Positions 59,533 to 64,000 of a stretch of 64,000 bases of DNA are shown one piece after another. The first letter of the stretch is position 1; each line of letters starts with the position of its first letter. Source of the DNA: Pedosphaera parvula Ellin514 (GTDB lineage: Bacteria > Verrucomicrobiota > Verrucomicrobiia > Limisphaerales > Pedosphaeraceae); assembly GCF_000172555.1 (NCBI RefSeq), contig NZ_ABOX02000012.1:102676-166675 (forward strand). The letters run 5' to 3'. A program made the position numbers and the translations under genes. The notes beneath the pieces are model-generated. The model saw only the letters and a program-made list of their open reading frames with translations. It was not told the origin of the DNA and did not search any database.

Positions 59533-60270
59533 TCATTGCTTACGGCGGCAAACAAATGTCTCGGCTTCAGGATGCTCCACAATCTCAAAGCCAGCACTGC
59601 GAAGCATGGCTTCCGAGCAGGCACAATTAGGTATCCACCAATTAGTTGCATCATTTGCATATTTCTTTTCCACAAAATGCAATATTGGATAGCCCGGTGC
59701 GTTGAAGACCTCTGTTTCCCAGAATGAGTAATTATCCTTGATTGGTTCAATGGTGTTGCTGCCGCGCTGCATGGATTGAAAAAGCAGCACATCCTTAGCC
59801 ACATGTTCGTAGATCAAATCTAAAGCAAGCAAGGGATGGCGCAGGTGATAGAGAACTCCCATGAAAAGTACCAGATCAAACTTTTCGCCTAATTGCCCAA
59901 GGTCATAGACTGAAAGTTTTTGGAATTCAACATCCACTCCACATACCTCAGCTGCAAATTTCGCTTGATCAAGATAGCAGTCGTCATGATCGATACCGAG
60001 TACGCGGTCGGCTCCGCGTCGTTTCATTTCAATCGAGTAAAAGCCAGCGTTGCAACCGATGTCCAGCACTGTTTTGCCACTTAGATTCCTGGGTAATATG
60101 TCAGCAATACTTTGCCATTTGATGCGCGGATAATCTCCAAGGAAATGGTCCGGCGCAGTTGAAACACCTTTAAGATCCAGGTTATGAAACCACTTGCCCA
60201 GTTGCTTAACTCTGAGCTGAATTTCATCCTGAGTCAGAACGTTGGGCAGAGTAGAAGTTACGTTTTTCAT
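59533..60270 (-). CDS. SAM-dependent methyltransferase, CmoB/DUF1698-like
   Basis: A 245-residue methyltransferase with the SAM motif VLDIGCNAGFYSIEM, the acidic IDHD, DLVLFMGVLYHLRHPLLALD and a C-terminal WWIPNCACSEAMLRSAGFEI. The DUF1698/CmoB-like core and the WWIPN tail resemble the TIGR04290 methyltransferases found in surface-glycan gene clusters. It is last in the cluster with three glycosyltransferases and overlaps the nucleotidyltransferase by 4 bp. The likely substrate is a sugar or glycolipid. Confidence 0.85.
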   Translation of the reverse strand: MKNVTSTLPNVLTQDEIQLRVKQLGKWFHNLDLKGVSTAPDHFLGDYPRIKWQSIADILPRNLSGKTVLDIGCNAGFYSIEMKRRGADRVLGIDHDDCYLDQAKFAAEVCGVDVEFQKLSVYDLGQLGEKFDLVLFMGVLYHLRHPLLALDLIYEHVAKDVLLFQSMQRGSNTIEPIKDNYSFWETEVFNAPGYPILHFVEKKYANDATNWWIPNCACSEAMLRSAGFEIVEHPEAETFVCRRKQ

Positions 60271-61118
60271 CGTCGCGTTTCATTCATTTCCGGATTCCGA
60301 GACTTGCTTCTCAATGCTGAGCGGCATTGCCGTGGTGATCCTTTTTTTACTGACGTTACCCGCGATCGAGCCCGGCAGTGAGCCGCGCCCGCCAGAGGTT
60401 TCCCGGTGAGAAGCTTGATGGCCTCCCGATATCCATGCAGTGTGCCGACATCTACATAGGCCTCTCCCGCGTGGACTCCGTATGCCTCTCCTCCCTGAGC
60501 CAGGAAGGCATTTACCAGAGTACCCATGTATTCATCCACACATTCACGATCGCGCCATAATTGAAAGAGCTTGTGCAGCACGAAGCCGGGCATTTTGAAT
60601 GCACCCCAAATCCAGGGAGATGCCGCATTCTTTTGTTTCACCTGGATTTCTTTGACGTGATTTTCTTCGTCAGTGACAACTGCATCAAAGAATTCGGGAC
60701 GTTTTGCCGGGAAAAGTAAAAATGAGAGAACATCATCGGGCAGATTGCTCAGACCGTCCGCTGGAAACCAAATTGTGTCGGGCAGGCCGATGAGAACCTG
60801 CTCCTCGGGTTGAATAAAAGGCAGTGCGCGAAAAATGGCGTCGCACAACCCGCAAGGCTTCGGTTGCACGACATAGCTGATATTTGCCGTCCCAAAACTG
60901 CCGCCATAATATTCCAGGATATCCGATTTGCCCTGTGAAATGACAAAGCATAGCTTGTCCGCACCGGCGGAGAGCATGCGCTCAACCAGGTATTCGCTCA
61001 CAGCGCGAGGACGTTCGGTGTCACCGTCCAACCGGCTTCCCACCGGGAGCAACTCTTTTGAGAAAGCGAGCGGTTGAATCCTGCTGCCCGCGCCTGCCGC
61101 TGGAATAATACCCCACAT
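60267..61118 (-). CDS. Sugar nucleotidyltransferase (RmlA/NTP_transferase family)
   Basis: This 283-residue enzyme has the nucleotide-binding start WGIIPAAGAGSRIQPL, SKELLPVG, LIGLPDTIWFP and late EAYVDVGTLHGYREAI. It activates a sugar 1-phosphate as an NDP-sugar. The exact sugar and nucleotide cannot be told; the G-x-G-x-R signature and SKELLPVG point to RmlA/GlmU-like enzymes. The C-terminal 40 residues are rich in Arg and Ser and may be a tail added by readthrough of the family end. Its start is 3 bp from the preceding glycosyltransferase. Confidence 0.83.
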   Translation of the reverse strand: MWGIIPAAGAGSRIQPLAFSKELLPVGSRLDGDTERPRAVSEYLVERMLSAGADKLCFVISQGKSDILEYYGGSFGTANISYVVQPKPCGLCDAIFRALPFIQPEEQVLIGLPDTIWFPADGLSNLPDDVLSFLLFPAKRPEFFDAVVTDEENHVKEIQVKQKNAASPWIWGAFKMPGFVLHKLFQLWRDRECVDEYMGTLVNAFLAQGGEAYGVHAGEAYVDVGTLHGYREAIKLLTGKPLAGAAHCRARSRVTSVKKGSPRQCRSALRSKSRNPEMNETRR

Positions 61119-61121
61119 GAT

Positions 61122-62219
61122 TTATGCCTCCGTGAATTCAACGTTTGTTTTGTAGTGCAAAACAGATTCCAAAGCTGCCTCCAACTCCCTTGCACGATGA
61201 TTTGCCGTGTATTGATCCAGTGTTCTTTGCTGCGCAGCTGTCGCAATTCTGGAAATTTCCTCCTCGGACATTTCCAGGGCGTTGATGGCGTCTTGAGTCT
61301 GGTTTGCAACAATGATTTCTGAACCGGGTTCGAAAAATTGATCTAGCCCCGACCACCAGTCGCTGAGTATTGCCGTGCCACAGGCTGCGGCCTCAAAAAG
61401 CCGTCCGGATGGACAAAATCCCATTTCAGCCATGGCTCGGCGCGTGACGTTTAGGGTGATACGGGAGGAGGAATAAAAGACCGGGTGCTCAGGTGGCGGC
61501 AGATGGTGGACAAAATAGATGTTGTCGGTCCAAGGGAATTGTTCCGGATACATGGCTCCTGCTATGACAAATCTCTGGTTCCTCAAACTGCGGGCCGGTT
61601 CAATAAGAAGACAATGGAGGCTGGTTTGCCGGTCTTCAGCGTAGGTACCGATGTAAGAGAGGTCGGCGCGGTATGTCTGGACTGGGGGCACCCGATGATG
61701 AGCTTCCGGATCTACGCAGCCGTAGAGGGGGGCGACGCGACGTGCTCTGAGCCTCGTTTTGAGTTCCTCCAGGGCCGATCCTCCTGTGTAACTCAGGACC
61801 AGATCGAAATCAGCAAAACCCTGCGGAGGTATATAGGACACCTCCCTGCCATTCTTCAAAGCATGCAAAGTCACCGGGGTATCGAGATCGTAGAAAGTTT
61901 TTAATGTGACGGTCGAGGAAAGAAGAAGTTCGCAGGCGGGAATACTGTCCGGGCAATAGGAAGTGACCATGCCTACGTCTGCATCCGAGAGTTCAACTTT
62001 TGCAGTTTGCATGATTTTTTCCCATTCAGCATAGAGAACCAACTTCATGCCTGGAATCTCGCTCAGGTCGCGATGGTTCGCGTAGTAAGGAACATTCCTT
62101 TCAAAAAATACCACTTGATGGCCTCTTTTCATCAAGGCGCGACATAGGCTGCGCCATAAGGTTGCATGGCCGTTTCCCCAGGACGAACTGATCGTAAGCC
62201 CAAAAATAACCAGTTTCAT
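61122..62219 (-). CDS. CgeB-like glycosyltransferase (copy 3 of 3)
   Basis: A 365-residue GT-B protein. The N-terminal GLTISSSWGNGHATLWRSL and HQVVFFERNVPYY, FYDLDTPVTLHAL and DLSYIGTYAEDRQ, then the C-terminal nucleotide-sugar site FEAAACGTAILSDWWSGLDQFF, match the CgeB/DUF3880-Glyco_trans_1_2 group. It shares these blocks with the next two genes, so the three arose by duplication. The start overlaps the upstream stop (ATGA). The sugar is unknown. Confidence 0.85.
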   Translation of the reverse strand: MKLVIFGLTISSSWGNGHATLWRSLCRALMKRGHQVVFFERNVPYYANHRDLSEIPGMKLVLYAEWEKIMQTAKVELSDADVGMVTSYCPDSIPACELLLSSTVTLKTFYDLDTPVTLHALKNGREVSYIPPQGFADFDLVLSYTGGSALEELKTRLRARRVAPLYGCVDPEAHHRVPPVQTYRADLSYIGTYAEDRQTSLHCLLIEPARSLRNQRFVIAGAMYPEQFPWTDNIYFVHHLPPPEHPVFYSSSRITLNVTRRAMAEMGFCPSGRLFEAAACGTAILSDWWSGLDQFFEPGSEIIVANQTQDAINALEMSEEEISRIATAAQQRTLDQYTANHRARELEAALESVLHYKTNVEFTEA

Positions 62220-63481
62220 GAATGGTCCTCTAGTTGTTTAGGTTTTGAAACCAACTGCTGAATATATCCCTCCAAAGCGCGTGCTCGATGCGCTGCGGTG
62301 TGTTCAGCCAAAACCCGGCGCCGTGCACGTTCACCAATCTGGAGACGTTCGCATTCCGGCAGGTCGAGAAGGTATTGCAAGGTTTCGTTGTCTGATTTTG
62401 CAACGAGCAGTTCCTTTCCTACGGCAAAGACCGTGCTCAAACCATTCCAGTAATCACTGATGATCGGGGTACCGCAGGCCGCCGCTTCAAAGAGCCGCAC
62501 ACTCGGTGAAAATCCTGCTTCCACCATCCGTGTGCGGGTAACATTGAGTGCAAACTTTTGGGCGTTATAGAAGCTTCGGTGTTTGCCTGGAGGCAGATGT
62601 GCAATGCGTTTGACATTCCGAGGCCATTCAATGGTCCCGGGGAACTGCGGCCCGGCAACCACAAAGCGGCCCTCCCTCCATTGTCGGGCTGGCTTGATCA
62701 GCAACGATTCCAATGCCGGTTGGCGATCCTCACTATATGTCCCCATATAAGCGAGATCCCATCGTGCTGAAGATGATTCTGGAAAATAAAGGTCTGGATC
62801 TACGGAACAGTAAAGCGGGCGAGCCATGGGCGAGCCAAATTTCTCCTCTATTTTTTCAAGCATCGGGCCACCGCTGAAGGAAAGGTAAAGATGATACCGG
62901 GGAATGAGGGCTTTGGAAAGATAGTCTAGATCACTATTACCCAGACGGCTGAGCGTTACTGGCGTATCGATGTCATAAAAGGCCGTGATGCCTCCTGCTA
63001 ATTTGGTCACCCACTTCCCAATCATGGCGCCTTCCTGAACGTAGGAACCCAGCATCACGCAGTCCGCTTCTCGAATGTCATTTGTGAACCGCCGCTTTAG
63101 CTCCGTGATGTTTTGATAAAGTGCAGTTTTACAGTAAGGCGGGTTCGGAAGGTCCCGATTCGAGGCATACCACTCAACATTCCGTTCCAGAAAAAGCACC
63201 TGGTGTCCGCGGGCGGCCAGCTCACGGATTAGACTCCGATAAGTGGTCGCATGTCCATTGCCCCAGGATGAAGTAATCGAAAGCCCCAGTATAACAATGC
63301 GCAATGGCCTGATTTGCGAAAGCTCTGATAGCCGGGTGATTCGCGCCCCAACTTTTCCGTGTCCATTTTTAAGCCGGGCATTTGACCGAGTGCTTAGCTT
63401 CCGAACGGAATTTCTTGCAGATTCCGAATGATTGGCAGTCGTCACCGTTTCATTCATGACTGTCCCGGATACGCTGCTCAT
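62216..63481 (-). CDS. CgeB-like glycosyltransferase (copy 2 of 3)
   Basis: A 421-residue GT-B protein with an extra 65-residue N-terminal segment rich in Ser, Asn, Arg. The core repeats the same blocks as its neighbour: GLSITSSWGNGHATTYRSL, HQVLFLERNVEWYAS, FYDIDTPVTLSRL, DLAYMGTYSEDRQPAL and FEAAACGTPIISDYWNGLSTVF. The overlap with both neighbouring genes implies strict coupling and equal dosage. The start may be at the ATG near codon 9 (MNETVT). Confidence 0.84.
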   Translation of the reverse strand: MSSVSGTVMNETVTTANHSESARNSVRKLSTRSNARLKNGHGKVGARITRLSELSQIRPLRIVILGLSITSSWGNGHATTYRSLIRELAARGHQVLFLERNVEWYASNRDLPNPPYCKTALYQNITELKRRFTNDIREADCVMLGSYVQEGAMIGKWVTKLAGGITAFYDIDTPVTLSRLGNSDLDYLSKALIPRYHLYLSFSGGPMLEKIEEKFGSPMARPLYCSVDPDLYFPESSSARWDLAYMGTYSEDRQPALESLLIKPARQWREGRFVVAGPQFPGTIEWPRNVKRIAHLPPGKHRSFYNAQKFALNVTRTRMVEAGFSPSVRLFEAAACGTPIISDYWNGLSTVFAVGKELLVAKSDNETLQYLLDLPECERLQIGERARRRVLAEHTAAHRARALEGYIQQLVSKPKQLEDHS

Positions 63482-64000
63482 GAAGCCACCTCCTGATATT
63501 TTCCGGCGAGCAAATTCTCCAGTTGAAGGGCACGGTGTGCGTAGGTGTGCTCAGAAAGGATGCGACGCAACGCTGCCCTGCCAATCGAATGCGCCCTTTC
63601 GGCAGAGAGCTCGGAAATATGTTGAGCAACTTCATCACCATTTCTCGCGACTAAAACTTCGCTGCCCGGTTCAAGGAACAGGGCAATGCCCTCCCAATGG
63701 TCTGTTATAAGGCAGGCTCCGGCACCCGCTGCCTCAAACACTCGTGTTGGGGGAGAAAAGCCATATCGGGCCATGCTCTCTCGATTCACATTAATGACAG
63801 CTTTTGGCGTACGATTGAAGGCATTATGGTCACGTGTGTAGACATGTCCGACATAACGAACGTTTTTGGATTTTGGCTTGTCATCCCATCCATTGCCTCC
63901 AAGGAGGAAAGAATGGTTAGGCATTTTTTGGGCAACCTGAAGAAAGAATGCTTCCACCCTGGTTTCACGATCTGGCAGACGGTTGCCGAGGAAACCTAGA
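63478..64000 (-). CDS. CgeB-like glycosyltransferase (copy 1 of 3), 5' end missing
   Basis: Only the C-terminal domain is in the window; the frame is open to the right edge and reads LGFLGNRLPDRETRVEAFFLQ, as expected for the second Rossmann half of a GT-B enzyme. Then come HSFLLGGNGWDD, NVRYVGHVYTRDHNAFN and FEAAGAGACLITDHWEGIALFLEPG. Its stop overlaps the start of the next gene by 4 bp. It is the first visible member of the glycan cluster, which continues beyond this sequence. Confidence 0.85.
   Translation of the reverse strand, partial: LGFLGNRLPDRETRVEAFFLQVAQKMPNHSFLLGGNGWDDKPKSKNVRYVGHVYTRDHNAFNRTPKAVINVNRESMARYGFSPPTRVFEAAGAGACLITDHWEGIALFLEPGSEVLVARNGDEVAQHISELSAERAHSIGRAALRRILSEHTYAHRALQLENLLAGKYQEVAS

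Noticed and set aside
1..64000. CRISPR arrays, transposases, prophage genes
   Set aside because: No regularly spaced direct repeats, cas, transposase, integrase or phage structural genes were seen on either strand.

Overview
The window looks like chromosomal DNA of a Gram-negative bacterium, most probably a Verrucomicrobiota of the Pedosphaera/Limisphaerales type; that assignment is inference from gene content and style, not from a database search. Outer-membrane biology is evident: an ADP-heptose pathway kinase, an Mla/Pqi-type lipid transport operon, several lipoproteins with lipoboxes and an MsbA-like exporter. Housekeeping genes dominate (parA, parB, rpoN, def, glnE, apt, upp, sppA, a sigma-70 factor, tRNA-Ala). 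No CRISPR array, transposase, integrase or rRNA gene was seen.

Layout. 1-13 kb: a truncated response regulator, an ABC exporter, an orphan HisA of the eukaryotic type, then thiG, a heptose kinase, panB, moaC, mogA, an SLBB-like lipoprotein, an alpha-oxoamine synthase, a secreted esterase, sppA, upp and an M24 peptidase. 13-21 kb: a membrane metallopeptidase, a sigma-70 factor, apt, a PAP2-glycosyltransferase fusion, an OGG1-like DNA glycosylase, comB and unknown exported proteins. 21-26 kb (minus strand): parA and mlaE-mlaF-mlaD plus a frameshifted PqiC-like lipoprotein. 26-30 kb: hpf, a structured intergenic RNA region, an amidohydrolase, bioF and bioA. 30-42 kb (mostly minus): a DUF485/solute:sodium symporter pair whose symporter carries a large extra domain, EVE, YggS, EamA and rhodanese genes, plsY coupled to a GNAT-class V aminotransferase fusion, and a GbsR-type regulator with a DUF393/DUF2071 operon and two operator-like palindromes. 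42-53 kb: parB, a PfkB kinase, def, rpoN, a metallo-beta-lactamase protein, a split glnE, a GT2 glycosyltransferase and sufT. 53.5-57.4 kb: tRNA-Ala followed by a stress-type set (Hsp20, SRPBCC, Zn-alcohol dehydrogenase, small membrane protein). 57.4-64 kb (minus): an ABC exporter, then a tightly coupled surface-glycan cluster (three CgeB-like glycosyltransferases, a sugar nucleotidyltransferase, a methyltransferase) that runs off the right edge.

Points of most interest are the plsY/GNAT-aminotransferase pair (a possible acylated amino-lipid or signal pathway), the secretin-STN-like insertion inside a sodium symporter, the PAP2-GT fusion, the eukaryotic-type HisA, a REP-like palindrome near 3.8 kb, and apparent single-base frameshifts in homopolymer runs in glnE and the PqiC-like gene, which may be real lesions or assembly errors.
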